64,000 nt of DNA from Odontocerum albicorne (taxonomy: Eukaryota; Arthropoda; Insecta; Trichoptera; Odontoceridae), in assembly GCA_949825065.1 (NCBI GenBank), contig OX463842.1, forward strand, positions 35,645,323 through 35,709,322, in the 5' to 3' direction. Positions 11,886 to 22,095 of the stretch are shown piece by piece (positions within the stretch are counted from its first letter, which is position 1; each line of letters opens with the position of its first letter). The translations under genes were made by a program, and so were the position numbers. The notes under the pieces are model-generated. The model did not search any database. It was not told where the DNA came from and worked only from the letters and a program-made list of their open reading frames with translations.

Positions 11886-12170
11886 ATAGAGAGAATTCTT
11901 TTCACGATTTCAGCGGATCTTTTCCCGGCGGTGCTGAGAAAAAAATCATATACGTAATTTGATTGGTTCAATATCTCTACACCGTGTGTTACTGTGGGCT
12001 TGGCTTGCGTGGTTGTTATTGTCTAGAAAATAAAAAGTAAGTACCTCTTATATTGTGGGACAAATAAATTACATTGCAGTACTTTTAATATAATAACGCG
12101 ATGGACCTTTGCCTATTTATTTCGACGTTTCTTAAATTCCATACCGTCAAAAGGTTAATGTGGTGTGCAT

Positions 12171-12212
12171 GTATGCCAGATATATAATCATTATGCCAGA
12201 TATATAATCAGT
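12171..12212 (+). repeat. Two 21-bp direct repeats
   Basis: ATGCCAGATATATAATCA occurs twice in tandem. Confidence 0.75.
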
Positions 12213-12564
12213 GTTATGAGAACATATAAAAAAAAAAATATTGAGAAAGTACGATAACTGAAGTGTAAGAAGTTGGAAAATTCTTCGAAGGGTGAAATAT
12301 TGACGCGGGCATAGCGCGGGGTGGACGAGGGTGGGGTAAGGCATCTCTGGGGCAAACAACTCAAGATTGAATATGAAAATTTAATCAGGTAATTTCATAG
12401 GGGATGACGCCCGGCCGGTGTGCCTATATTTACCCCGCGCTACAATCCAGAGGCAACTTGAGTAGCTAAGTCATGAACTTATCCTCATATGTATAAAAAA
12501 AATAAAGCACTTTAGTGATAAAATTCATTCGAAATGCGTTTGACTCATATGATATATCTCAAAA

Positions 12565-12714
12565 ATGTATCATTTAACACGTCTCTTAAGAGCTTCTGTA
12601 CAATTAGCATTTCGACACTATTCTTGCGATCTTTTCGGAAGACTGATAAAATTTTGTGGTTTCACTACATTCATACTATGTAACCTAAACCCAATATCCC
12701 ACGCTTTCCAATGG
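12565..12714 (+). CDS. Possible first exon with presequence-like N-terminus
   Basis: An ATG opens 50 codons that end exactly at a strong donor (CAATGG|GTAAGT). The first 20 residues (MYHLTRLLRASVQLAFRHYS) are basic, lack acidic residues and resemble a mitochondrial targeting peptide. The rest (Phe/Cys-rich) looks less protein-like, and base composition is not raised. Splicing to 13404 would keep the frame. This is a weak call. Confidence 0.17.
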
Positions 12715-12904
12715 GTAAGTCTCTTACACATAGGTCTATCAAGGTATATCCTTGAGTGAAACATTATTTGTTGACTAACCGTATTCAACATGCACTTAAA
12801 AAAATCTGTTAAATAAAAATAAATTATTCAAACTTTAAAACCAAATTACGTAAATAATCAGGTAAGTATTTAAGATATATTTTCATAAATGTATAAGTTA
12901 CATA

Positions 12905-13050
12905 TACACCATTATGCCGTTTCCCTGTTAGAGTGAGCAGAGAGGAGAGAGCGCTAGTCTTTCCTATTGCGACACACGTCTTTCGCCTCTTCTACATCCA
13001 TACACCTCATAACATTTATGATTTCTTTGACATTTCTTATATATTCAAGC
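12905..13050 (-). mobile_element. RTE-type LINE 3' end
   Basis: The minus strand reads RCMDVEEAKDVCRNRKD then LLSAHSN-like, followed by an ACGGCATAATGG-type tail. This is the common end of the RTE-like family seen at 16.4, 22.0, 23.3 and 44.2 kb. Only the last 50 or so codons remain. Confidence 0.55.
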
Positions 13051-13403
13051 CGAGAAGTGATAGCTGTCAAATAATATTGGAAAAATAAAAAAATCTAGCT
13101 GTGACAATGATATTAATGAATAATAGCTGTTGAGACTTCATATTTCTGTATGGCTGTTCAACCTTGAATACGTATATATACATTTCTATAATTCTATATG
13201 AATTAATTTAAACAATAAAACAAATTTATGTTTTGGTAAAAAAAAGGTAAGTATTTGTATTGATAAAAAAATTAATTATACATTTTTCCATCTTCCGTTT
13301 CCTAAAAGCTGCCCATATATCTCTAAATATACGAGTATTAAGCCCTAAGTATTTGTTAAATATCTTTAAAACTAAAGTCAGCTCTGTAACACTCTTCCCC
13401 CAG

Positions 13404-13461
13404 CGCCCCGAGGAAATTGCTGAAAGTCAGATTTGGGCCGAGAAACTAATGGAAAAACACG
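13404..13461 (+). CDS. Possible small plus-strand exon
   Basis: A C-rich acceptor (CTCTTCCCCCAG) precedes a 58-bp open stretch reading RPEEIAESQIWAEKLMEKHG, followed by a G|GTAATT donor. The charged helix-like peptide and the locally raised GC content look like real coding sequence. It lies inside the large intron of the minus-strand gene, so it would belong to a nested or overlapping plus-strand gene. A candidate upstream exon with compatible phase (phase 0) is at 12565-12714. No family is recognised, and a chance match to splice signals cannot be excluded. Confidence 0.3.
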
Positions 13462-13469
13462 GTAATTGA

Positions 13470-14490
13470 TCGCCCAAAGGAATATTTTAGCAATATTCTT
13501 ATAATAAATATCCTGCCTTATCCACGAGAGCTTTGAGAATTCTTGAAATGTGCAAATAAATTTCGTGATAAATCGAAGTGTTTTCTTCTGAGCTTCCAAA
13601 TGAAATTGAAACTCATTTTCACTTATTATTAAAGCTTCTTTGTCTAGTTTGCCAGAAATAGTGAATGATACTTGAGGGGAATATTTAAACTGATTTCATT
13701 TATTTTTAGTTAAACTTATCTCGAATAAACCTACAGACGGAAAATGAGAAAACGATTAGAGAATGACATGCGATAATCGATTTTGTGGTCGTGGAAAGGT
13801 AGTAGAAATCAGCCAGTGATATCAAATTACCAAGAAAACTAAATACTTTAAATCTGTGGGGAAAAATGGATAAAGTCCTTTTATATTAAATAAATTATAT
13901 GAACTTTTTTTTTTCGTTTAGTTCAACCATCCCAGATTTACAGATTTCACAAGATAGTAGCCAAAACAGACGTAAAGCTGATAGCTGCGATCCCTGAAAG
14001 TTTACCAAAGATGTATATGATGCTTTGCCTATGATAATTCTGAAGACAAACATGCCTAAACTATGTCAAATATCTAAATATATTCTAACAGCATCAATGA
14101 GAACATTGGAATCAGCAAAGGAATATATGATAATGTTCATCATTTGAAAAGGCAAAAACCGGATTAAAAAAAATCAAGATGGAACTAATTCGGACGGGAC
14201 ATATTTGGAAAACTAAGAGATGCTTTTATTTAAAATAAACCTCAAAATCTTAACGCACAAATCTTCGACGAATGCGTTTTGCTGGATATAATATATAATA
14301 TCAAAACCTGGACGCTTGTATAGAAAGGCATATACAATGTCAAAGTAACTCGTCGTGTGATAAAGGATATATTATTCAAAGACTGGATCATTACAATAGT
14401 GGAAATATAGCAAAGAACTCAGGTCCCAGATGTCAATTAAAAGTGGTGATGGGAGGACGTCTGTGGAAAAAACATTGGTAGATAGGAGCA
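13470..14490. other. Large intron, unclassified
   Basis: Patchy coding-like A-rich sequence at 13920-14350 may be a very old transposon; no motif could be read. Confidence 0.35.
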
Positions 14491-14499
14491 CAAGGTATT

Positions 14500-14815
14500 C
14501 TGCCCTCATAAGCAAAAACGCAGGTAACGGGGAAAAAATCAGAAATTTAACTAAGTGTGAGACAATATCCCATATCAAATTTATTTCAATACGGTGCTAG
14601 GTTTTTCTAAGCAAAAAAGCAGTAAAATGTGATTCATAAGCAAAAAGACAGCAAGTGCCTATGCGTTTGCTGCGTTTTTGCTTATGAATCACATTTTACT
14701 GCTTTTTTGTTTATGAATCATGACATTTTTAAGCAGCAATGAAAAACATGAAAGTATAGTTTTCTCAAAACTTAATTTTTGCCATTAGCTGCTTTTTTTT
14801 TGCTTATGAGGGCAG
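14500..14815. mobile_element. MITE with internal alternating motifs
   Basis: Inverted ends CTGCCCTCATAAGCAAAAA (14500) and its inverse TTTTTGCTTATGAGGGCAG (ending 14815) are flanked by TATT on both sides (14496-14499 and 14816-14819), a likely 4-bp target duplication. A CATAAGCAAAAA...GCAG motif recurs inside near 14608 and 14636 and, inverted, near 14677 and 14703, so the element can fold in several registers. There is no coding capacity. The superfamily is not identified. Confidence 0.65.
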
Positions 14816-15334
14816 TATTGTAGTGTGTACCTTTATGGCTTGTTATCAAGCCAAAGAAATTTTGTAAGACAATCAGGAATACATGACTGATGACATTGTT
14901 TGCGTTGCAGGTGCTGGTTGGAAAGGAATTGTGGCTGATCGATAGAGGTTGTGTGATAAGAAAGAGGCCTGTAGATGCTATCGGGCTGAAAATATTTCTA
15001 CTTATAATTTTTTTATTTTTTTATTTATTTGATATATAATTCATATTTTTTTAATAATAACAATATACGAAAAAGACGAATACAAATATAAGAATAACAA
15101 TATTTCCTTACAATAGTTTTAACACTACTATAGAGTATGGAAAAGGGACGAAAGCAATTCAGTGAAAGGGATAAATAACATGTACATATGCCTATGCGTT
15201 GTAATCTTTGAGCATTTTATTTCTCAAATTAATTAATCTATCTATAAATATCTATGTAAAATACCTAGATATTTGACGATTCAAATAAACTTCAATTTTA
15301 AAATTATAATTGGGTAAAACAGTTTTGTTTTTCT

Positions 15335-15785
15335 TCAACAACCATCAGTATTATATATTTTTAAATATCAAAAATCTTTTCCTCAAATTTCTTAAAATAA
15401 CCCCTCATTTTATCATTTGTTTATATTAACATTGAGTGTTAGAGTATATATTTTTTTAATTATAATTCAATATTATAGACGTATTCAACAACTGACAGTT
15501 TTGTTCATTTCTATCGCAAAAATATTATCCTCAAATTTCTCAAAATAGAACCTCACTTTAGCGTTTATTTATACGTTTATTGAGTGTAGTAGAAAGAAAA
15601 TATTGTAATATAGAACCATAATTCAATATTATGAAACTATTCAATAACTAACAGCATTGTTTGTTTCTAATGCAAAAAAAATATCCTCAAATTTCTTAAA
15701 ATAAAACCTCACTTTAGCGTTTATTTATACTAACATTGAGTATTAGAGTAGAAAAAAAATTATATTGAATCACAATTTAATATCT
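15335..15785 (+). repeat. Three tandem units of about 150 bp
   Basis: Anchor CCTCAAATTTCTTAAAATA recurs at 15381, 15529 and 15685, with CAACAACTGACAG-like and CATTGAGTGTTAGAGTA-like blocks in the same order. Units are AT-rich and 148-156 bp long. No coding sequence. Confidence 0.8.
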
Positions 15786-16439
15786 AATGAACCCTAATAC
15801 AATCTTTAACATTTTTTCTCAATCAATTTATTTCATCTGCGTTGACTAAAACTTGTTTCCTTTTTTATTGCTATCAATACGGTATATGATTCATTTGATG
15901 TGCAACACGTAAAATATAGTGACAAACATCTTGAAATACGCGTTCTATTTTATGATGTATAAAATAGAGTTATCTCGTAAAACATTCTCAAGTTTGTCTT
16001 ACGAAGTTGAATTGGAGTAAGGAGATCCTTGAAAGAGAAGTTAGCCGAAACTCTCACCAGCATCTGAAGCCCGAATATTGATGAGGAGTTCCTTAGCGAC
16101 CTCGACTAAAAGGACAAACTAATAAAATATCTGATTTGTATCCCACTTGGAAAAGAGTGTAAATGAACTTATTCAAAATTTCTATAGCATTATGGAAAAT
16201 CAATAATTCTGAAACTCCACAGAATATTTTTGCTGAATTAACTTTCTTATTTTGAACTTAGCTATTTAAGCAGTTCGTTCATATGATTTCATTTTATTTT
16301 TTTTTTGTATTTATATAGATTTAATTAATATTTTTTTAGTCTTTCTTGAAGAAGGGTTAATTATTACATAAATTTTATGACTTTTGATAGAGTGGAAGAA
16401 TAAAGTAATAATTCTTGTGTTATTTATGTTCATTAAATT

Positions 16440-16672
16440 TGGGAGACTGAGTGAAAAGCGTGTTCGAGGTAGACCAAGGAGAGTATGATTGGATCATGTG
16501 AATAATATTTTGAAAGGAGGAAACGTAAACAGTCAGAAAAATAGTAAGAGTTGTTTAGAAAGGTGTATGAATTTAGAATAACTGAAGGGTGTGTATCGAG
16601 GTTGGAGACGTTTTGTCATTTCTGCCTACATCGATAGGAAAATGGCGTGATGGTATGTATGTATAGAAGATT
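16440..16672 (+). mobile_element. RTE-type LINE 3' end
   Basis: Reads RGRPRRV-LDHVNNILKGG then NSKSCLERCMNLE and VISAY, followed by ATGGCGTGATGGTATGTATG, which is the family terminus. Stops and one frame change are present. It is 5' truncated. Confidence 0.65.
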
Positions 16673-16674
16673 AG

Positions 16675-18395
16675 TTTGAAGGATGGTCTCATGAGACGAA
16701 GCTTTATTTATTGTTTGCGTAACACGATGTTCATGTAAACATATAATATAAATCTTTATGGAATGCTCACGACATGTTTATTTATAATGCAGATCATATC
16801 TAGTGTTCGTCTAAAATTCTTAATTTCTATCCAAATTGGATTATTTGATCTGCAGTTATTTATAAAATAGTAAGGACACTTAATTATTGGTTGTATTTGA
16901 TACAAAAGAAAACGTAACTTGTTTAAAATAAACAACTTTAGAAAGAAAATAAACCGATATGTGTATCATTATTTTAAAATTACTTTAAAATGTAAAGTTT
17001 CAGAAAGAAAATAAAGGATTGATTGCATATAATTTTCTACAGTTTATAAGCAACTTTACCAAAACGGTTTATTATTGCAGAAAAGTCGACTTCGTGATAC
17101 TTAAAACTTTTATATTTGACAATTATTGCGCCATCGTGAACTAAAAAAATCAGTGCCGTATTCATAAACTGAGATATTAACATTTCCCTTCCTGTGCTAA
17201 AAAAATCCGCCCATTCCGGTGATGTGTATTCAATACACATCAATACACATATTAAAATGAGCGATTTAAATTCGAAAAAATAAGCATGTTCATAGCCAAT
17301 CGCTTAAATTAATAAAATTTGAAGTCAAAAGTGATAATATTTGAAATTTAATTGCTGAAAACATGAAAAAAAAAACATCGGACGACGTTCACAAAACGGG
17401 CGAAGTGAATTTATTCCCGATTTTCGCAAAATATCTCTGATGTGGCAGATAAGTGCTAATTATTATTAAAAAATAATTTATTCAATGCGCAAATGTATTA
17501 CGGAGGAATACCTAAAATCTGAACCCAGTATTTATTATATTTATAGAGATATTAAAGTTTTTAAAAGCAATGTGTACAAGTTACACATCACAAGACAGGA
17601 AGGGTTAAAAGCGTTAACATTCGTAAAGGAAATTACTTTATAGAATGAATTATCTTAAAATTGATAACTTCCAAATCTCGGTGGATAAATTAAGGATTGA
17701 ATTCCCTAATAAATTTTGTAGGCATAACTGAGTTATTTCACTGGGAAGTACATATAAGTGATTTAGACTTTTATTTTTTTATATTTTATTTTATTGCGTT
17801 AAACCTGTAAGAAATGTTAAATTAAATTGCAATTAACAACGAGCTATATATTTATAAAATAAATTTTAATTTCTATAATTAATAATTGATTTATTTAGTT
17901 CAATGAACGGTCGACCATTAAACATAGTAAATAATTAAATTTAAAAATAGAGTGCGTATTAATACAACATCAACATGTTGCAAAAAGTATTATCATTATC
18001 ATGACTCGAACACTAAAAAATAGAGAAAGAGTAAGAACATGCATACTACCTACCTATCTGAAAAATAAGCACGCAACAGGCCAGATTAAGATAAAACAAA
18101 AATATGTTTCTATAATTAATCTTATAAATACAGGTATCAGAATTATGACTTATTTCAAGAAGTCTAAGAAAGTTTTAATTTATATAATACACTTCAGCTT
18201 ATTAATGTCTGCATTCAAGAACTCTTTAATTTAACTAACAATACCGATATCTCCATTTATGAAGACATGTCACTTTCATATACGTATATTCACATGTCAA
18301 CCAACGACCCTGAGAGAAATGGTCACAATTGTTTCCGCGAGTGCCGTAATATATCTCGGATGAAGTGAGTCTTGCGAAAGGATTTGCTATTTTGA
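16675..18395. other. Large intron, unclassified
   Basis: Only the small palindrome at 17221 stands out. Confidence 0.45.
17221..17241. repeat. Short perfect palindrome
   Basis: GATGTGTATT and its exact inverse are separated by one base; the last part is then repeated as CAATACACAT. Confidence 0.7.
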
Positions 18396-18399
18396 GTTT

Positions 18400-18700
18400 T
18401 CAACAACCATTTGTGTCCGAGAAGTGGGCTCCCTGCGGATGTGACGTCATTACCGGAGACAAATGAATGTCGTCCCATTGCGCTACGGGTCCAGTTAACC
18501 GAGCTGACAGGAGTCGAGTGGGAAACTTCCTGCTTGCTGTTGGCTACCGGAAAGACACTTAACATAGCTAAGAAGACTTTACACAAAGGCGCATTTGTTT
18601 TCTCTAATGAATCTGGATGGACTAAATTACAATTGCTGCGGAATGGACGAACGAGATGGCGGATAAAAGAAGGCACGAGCGTGCAACTGCACTTAATGGA
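18400..18700. promoter_or_regulatory. GC-rich island with CRE-like site in the large intron
   Basis: About 300 bp with raised GC and CpG content inside the intron between exons A and B. It holds a perfect CREB/ATF palindrome TGACGTCA at 18442-18449. Both strands have long open frames (117 codons on minus, 99 on plus) without recognisable domains. This may be an alternative promoter, an enhancer or an old insertion; nothing in the sequence decides between these. Confidence 0.25.
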
Positions 18701-18724
18701 GTCTCTTTAAATAATGGATAGATA

Positions 18725-19740
18725 ACGTAACGAACATATTACATTTTAATGGTTGATGGAGCGAATCTGATATAAAAGATTAGGCTCAAAATAAACGTAT
18801 AAATTAAAACAATTTTGTGCATAGATAGAGAAAGGTATTGAAAGACATGTTGCTGTAGGTAACAAGATAATAGAATATGAAACACTTTAACACATGTAGA
18901 CTTTTGACATATATTTTTATTAGAACTCTAGATAAAATTTAAGATCGGAAAGGAAATACAGAAAAAAGTAAGAGTTTTTCGACTAACGGTTGAATTAAGA
19001 AATTGAAGAATAAAAATAACTTGATTTATTTATATTACCCTTCTCTTCGCTTTATTTTGATTTAATTTAGGGTTTCCGTTTCTTTTTCATAATTTTTAAA
19101 TTATTCACCACAATTTTTATTTTATTGAAAAACCGTTAAACATTTTGCCACTGAAAAAGAAGTATATTTTAATTAAATTAATTGTTAGTATTCGAAATAA
19201 AATTTAACGCAGTTTTTCAAGTACTTGAGTTCGTTTTAATAATAAAGAAGGACGTTTTACTTAATTAATGAGAAAACAGCTTATCAAACACGCTTTGCCT
19301 GTTAATAATCCTACAAAAGACATTAAAAAAACAATTAAGAGAGTGGTCTTCCATTGCTTGATATAAATTTTATTGCTGAAGATTCATGAAGTATAAAGAT
19401 AATAAAACATAAGTGCTCTTGTTTGATTATCATCAAATTTATATCGGCGAATAAGAAATGGCATAACTTTGTGTCCAGTCATAAAATAAAAAGCGAGTTA
19501 CCAAAATGTAGGAACACTATAGACATCTGTCGATGTAGAAACGAAATATAATACACAGCCTAAAAGAGAATCAAAATCCGAGCTTTATCGGGTGGGGGTT
19601 GGGAAACTTTTAATGTTTTCGAACCTCAAAATATTGTACTAAAAAAAAAAGATTGAACGTAGCACATCATAAATATTTTATGTTTACTTCTGAAAGTAAA
19701 TACCAAATGCTATATTTAATTTTAAATACATGCACTACAT
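18725..19740. other. Large intron, unclassified
   Basis: AT-rich filler; no element or exon recognised. Confidence 0.45.
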
Positions 19741-19745
19741 ACTGC

Positions 19746-19932
19746 TGCCCTTCGTGGTCTAGATGATAGAACGCTTTACTCAGGGGCTTCGATTTAATTT
19801 CCCGACAGACCAAAAAAAGTGCCTATTTGGTTTTTCACATATCTTTATGGATGATCGAAAGATATTATCACATGATAATAAACTCGCCAGGTTGTACTAT
19901 ATAAGTATACAACAAAAGTGTTATAAAATACT
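19746..19932 (+). mobile_element. SINE, near full length
   Basis: CCTTCGTGGTCTAGATGATA head, degenerate B box (CGATTTAATTTCCCG), then GATAATAAACTCGCCAGGTT and AAAAGTGTTATAAAATAC. A partial inverted copy follows within 20 bp. Confidence 0.7.
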
Positions 19933-19945
19933 AACTCATCATTCA

Positions 19946-20003
19946 ATGAAAAATTCCACCTGGATTTAAAGACAGACGTTTTATCAACTAAGCCGCAGAG
20001 GCT
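19946..20003 (-). mobile_element. SINE, 5' head
   Basis: The minus strand reads CTCTGCGGCTTAGTTGATAA then ACGTCTGTCTTTAAATCC; about 55 bp of tRNA-like head. Confidence 0.5.
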
Positions 20004-20097
20004 GTTATTTTAATATATTATAAAGCAATTCACAAATAATCATAATAAAGTTTTTGTAATTTATTTTTATCAAACACTGTTTATTCCACTTTTATGT

Positions 20098-20142
20098 GAC
20101 GGTATAACCCTGCCGGTTTCAAGGATTTCACCTCATCTTCAG
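20098..20142 (-). ncRNA. Hammerhead-ribozyme-like motif in left Penelope end
   Basis: Inverse copy of the motif at 20704-20748, with CTGAAGA, GAAAC and GTC retained. One change (GGCA for GGTA) weakens the second helix. Confidence 0.35.
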
Positions 20143-20180
20143 GGGAGCGCAAACAAGACTAAATGCTGTCCTATTTATAA

Positions 20181-20651
20181 AAAAACATATATGAAATAAC
20201 CAAAAACATTCCGAGTCACATAAAGCCAGCTTTTTACACTAATTTTAACCTCCGGAAACTCTTATTTAATGTAAAAGGCAAAAATGGAATACTTAGCAAC
20301 AGTGGTGTGTATAAACTTTTATGTGCTGACTGTGACAATTTCTATGTAGGAAAGACAGGAAGATCTTTTGAAAAGAGATTTCGTGAACACAAACCCGCCT
20401 TAACAAATCCTCTAATTTATTCTGAAATGGCTAATCATTGTCACCGTGAAAATTATACTTTTTCTATCGATGATGTCAAATTCTTACATATCAGTAGTAA
20501 CGGAAATAAATTGGACAGATTAGAGGCCCTAGAAATTTCTAAGTCAGTACACCGATCCGAACATCTGTTGAACACTTATTTCCCAAAACTCTCTCCGCTC
20601 TTGGCCGAAATTGTCCCATGCCTCCCTCAACCCTCAGCCCCCAACAGTTGA
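20181..20651 (+). CDS. GIY-YIG endonuclease domain of a Penelope-like element
   Basis: The frame is open from 20181 to a stop at 20651 without an obvious ATG, consistent with the 3' part of a longer polyprotein. It reads NFNLRKLLFN then SGVYKLLCADCDNFYVGKTGRSF, the GIY and YIG signatures (here GVY and YVG) with the intervening CADC zinc-ligand-like pair. Next come the conserved Arg/His segment (EKRFREHKPAL) and a downstream LEALEI where the catalytic Glu is expected. In intact Penelope elements this domain nicks the target DNA. No stop or frameshift is seen, so the fragment is relatively young. The reverse transcriptase that should precede it is absent. Confidence 0.85.
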   Translation, partial: KNIYEITKNIPSHIKPAFYTNFNLRKLLFNVKGKNGILSNSGVYKLLCADCDNFYVGKTGRSFEKRFREHKPALTNPLIYSEMANHCHRENYTFSIDDVKFLHISSNGNKLDRLEALEISKSVHRSEHLLNTYFPKLSPLLAEIVPCLPQPSAPNS

Positions 20652-20703
20652 AGCGTGTATATCGGTAACAGTTCGAACAGCATTTAGTCTTGTTTGCGCT
20701 CCC

Positions 20704-20748
20704 CTGAAGATGAGGTGAAAGCCTTGAAACCGGTAGGGTTATACCGTC
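20704..20748 (+). ncRNA. Hammerhead-ribozyme-like motif in right Penelope end
   Basis: The order CTGAAGA - short helix (AGG/CCT) - GAAAC - helix (GGTA/TACC, plus AC/GT next to the core) - GTC matches the hammerhead core CUGANGA...GAAA...UH, with GTC as cleavage triplet. One extra base follows CTGAAGA, and helix I is not obvious. Hammerhead motifs are known in Penelope-like elements of several animals. Activity is not shown by sequence alone. Confidence 0.4.
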
Positions 20749-21084
20749 ACAAAAAAGTGGAATAAACAGTGTTTGATAAAAATAAATTACAATGTCTTTA
20801 ATCCTCCACAACGTTAATGCCTTAACTATAAACAACATAATAAAGTTTTGTTATAATATATATACTCGTAGTTAAAAATAAACTAGAAACAGTTTATCTT
20901 GTATATATAGTTACAGTTTTTCTTGCAGAAACCCATTAAACTATTTAGCTACATTTGAAAGTAGAAAATTAGAAGAACATTAGAATTGTTGTGCAATAAT
21001 TATATTGAATTATTGAATCATCATTGTTTTTATTCAAAACTCTAGTAGTCGAACAAAAACTATAAAGTTATGAAAGGGTCGCAT

Positions 21085-21265
21085 ATCGCATATGTCACGT
21101 CTCGGTTAAGTTTTATATAAAGTAGTTCGGCTCGCCAGTCACAGTTTAGCTACATCTGTCATGTAGTATAACCTTCGATGTGAAAAACATTGGCGGGTCG
21201 CTAGTTTTATTGCTTTTCAATAAATGAACATAAAATTTAATGACGCAGAACTGTTGCGATTTGTC
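21085..21265 (+). mobile_element. Possible short LTR-like unit
   Basis: TATATAAA at 21114-21121 is followed about 25 bp later by CCAGTCACAGT (initiator-like) and by AATAAA at 21219-21224. A TATA box, start site and poly(A) signal within about 110 bp suggests a compact LTR. No coding region or clear TG...CA borders are seen. Confidence 0.25.
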
Positions 21266-21534
21266 ATTTTATTTCCCCCCTTTGTTTTTATTCGCTTTTC
21301 TGTTTGTCGTTTATTCGAATAAGATTACTTTAAACCTTTGTAGGTACATGGAAAATATATTTTCTACATCAATTTATATAGTCTTAATATAAGCTTATGT
21401 TATATTAAATCATTGATTCTCTATTGCTTAGAGCATTTCAACTTCTGATTTGTTTTAAATTAAATGTGTTAAATATCAAAAACATAATTGACGGATAGCA
21501 AGCATTTTTTAACAAGCAAGAAAAAGAATTGAAA

Positions 21535-22095
21535 ATGTCTTTAGGTGGAAGAGAATGAGTGTATCAGATTTTATCTTTGAATATGATTAGGGAAAAATGT
21601 TTTGCGAAAATTAATAGACTGAAATTGTGCGTTTGTGGACTGGAAAAAAGCATTTAACCGAAAAAATATGAAACAAACTTTGGAAAATATTGAAAAAAAA
21701 TGAGTTTAAAGGTAAATTAATCGTGGTGTTGCTTATTTAATGTTATCAGTAGAACACGTAACATATTATAGTGAACGATGCATTGAATGAGTGATAAAAA
21801 TATTTCTAAAGGGGTAAAACAAGGATGAGTTGTCACTCTGGTAGAATATTTGCATAGATTTATATGAAAAGGAACTACAGAGGTCAATATGTGGCATACA
21901 AATGTCGAATGGGCATGTATGTGGTTGTTATACGCAGATGGTATGGCAATGTTAGCAGAAAAGTTGTACTCGTAGGAGTTGTATGATGTGTTTAGGTGTA
22001 GAGTAAGTAAAATATGTCTGCCGCGTTAAAAAAGTCTGACGCCCTCTCATTCTTGCCTACCCCGACAGGGAAAAGGTGAGATTGTATGTATGTTA
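21535..22095 (+). mobile_element. RTE-type LINE fragment with RT motifs
   Basis: Decayed reverse transcriptase blocks are visible: FVDWKKAFNR (about 21630-21665), a VKQG motif near 21810, LLYADGMAMLAEK (about 21925-21965; the YADD equivalent has Gly in place of the second Asp), then a jump to the LAYPDREKVRLYVCY-like end at 22050-22095 with GATTGTATGTATG. Part of the RT and the linker between it and the 3' end are deleted. Confidence 0.65.

Larger units (their letters stand above)
20056..20793 (+). mobile_element. Penelope-like element fragment with inverted ends
   Basis: A GIY-YIG endonuclease frame lies between two arms of about 115 bp (20056-20171 and 20677-20793) that are near-perfect inverse copies. 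From the right end inward they share GTAATTTATTTTTATCAAAC, CCACTTTT, GACGGTATAACCCT, CCGGTTTCAAGG and CCTCATCTTCAGGGGAGCGC. Inverted or partial terminal repeats and a C-terminal GIY-YIG domain are typical of Penelope-like retroelements. The reverse transcriptase domain is missing. Confidence 0.8.

Noticed and set aside
20539..20838. Minus-strand frame opposite the GIY-YIG gene
   Set aside because: It is antisense to a recognised domain and crosses the element's right arm.
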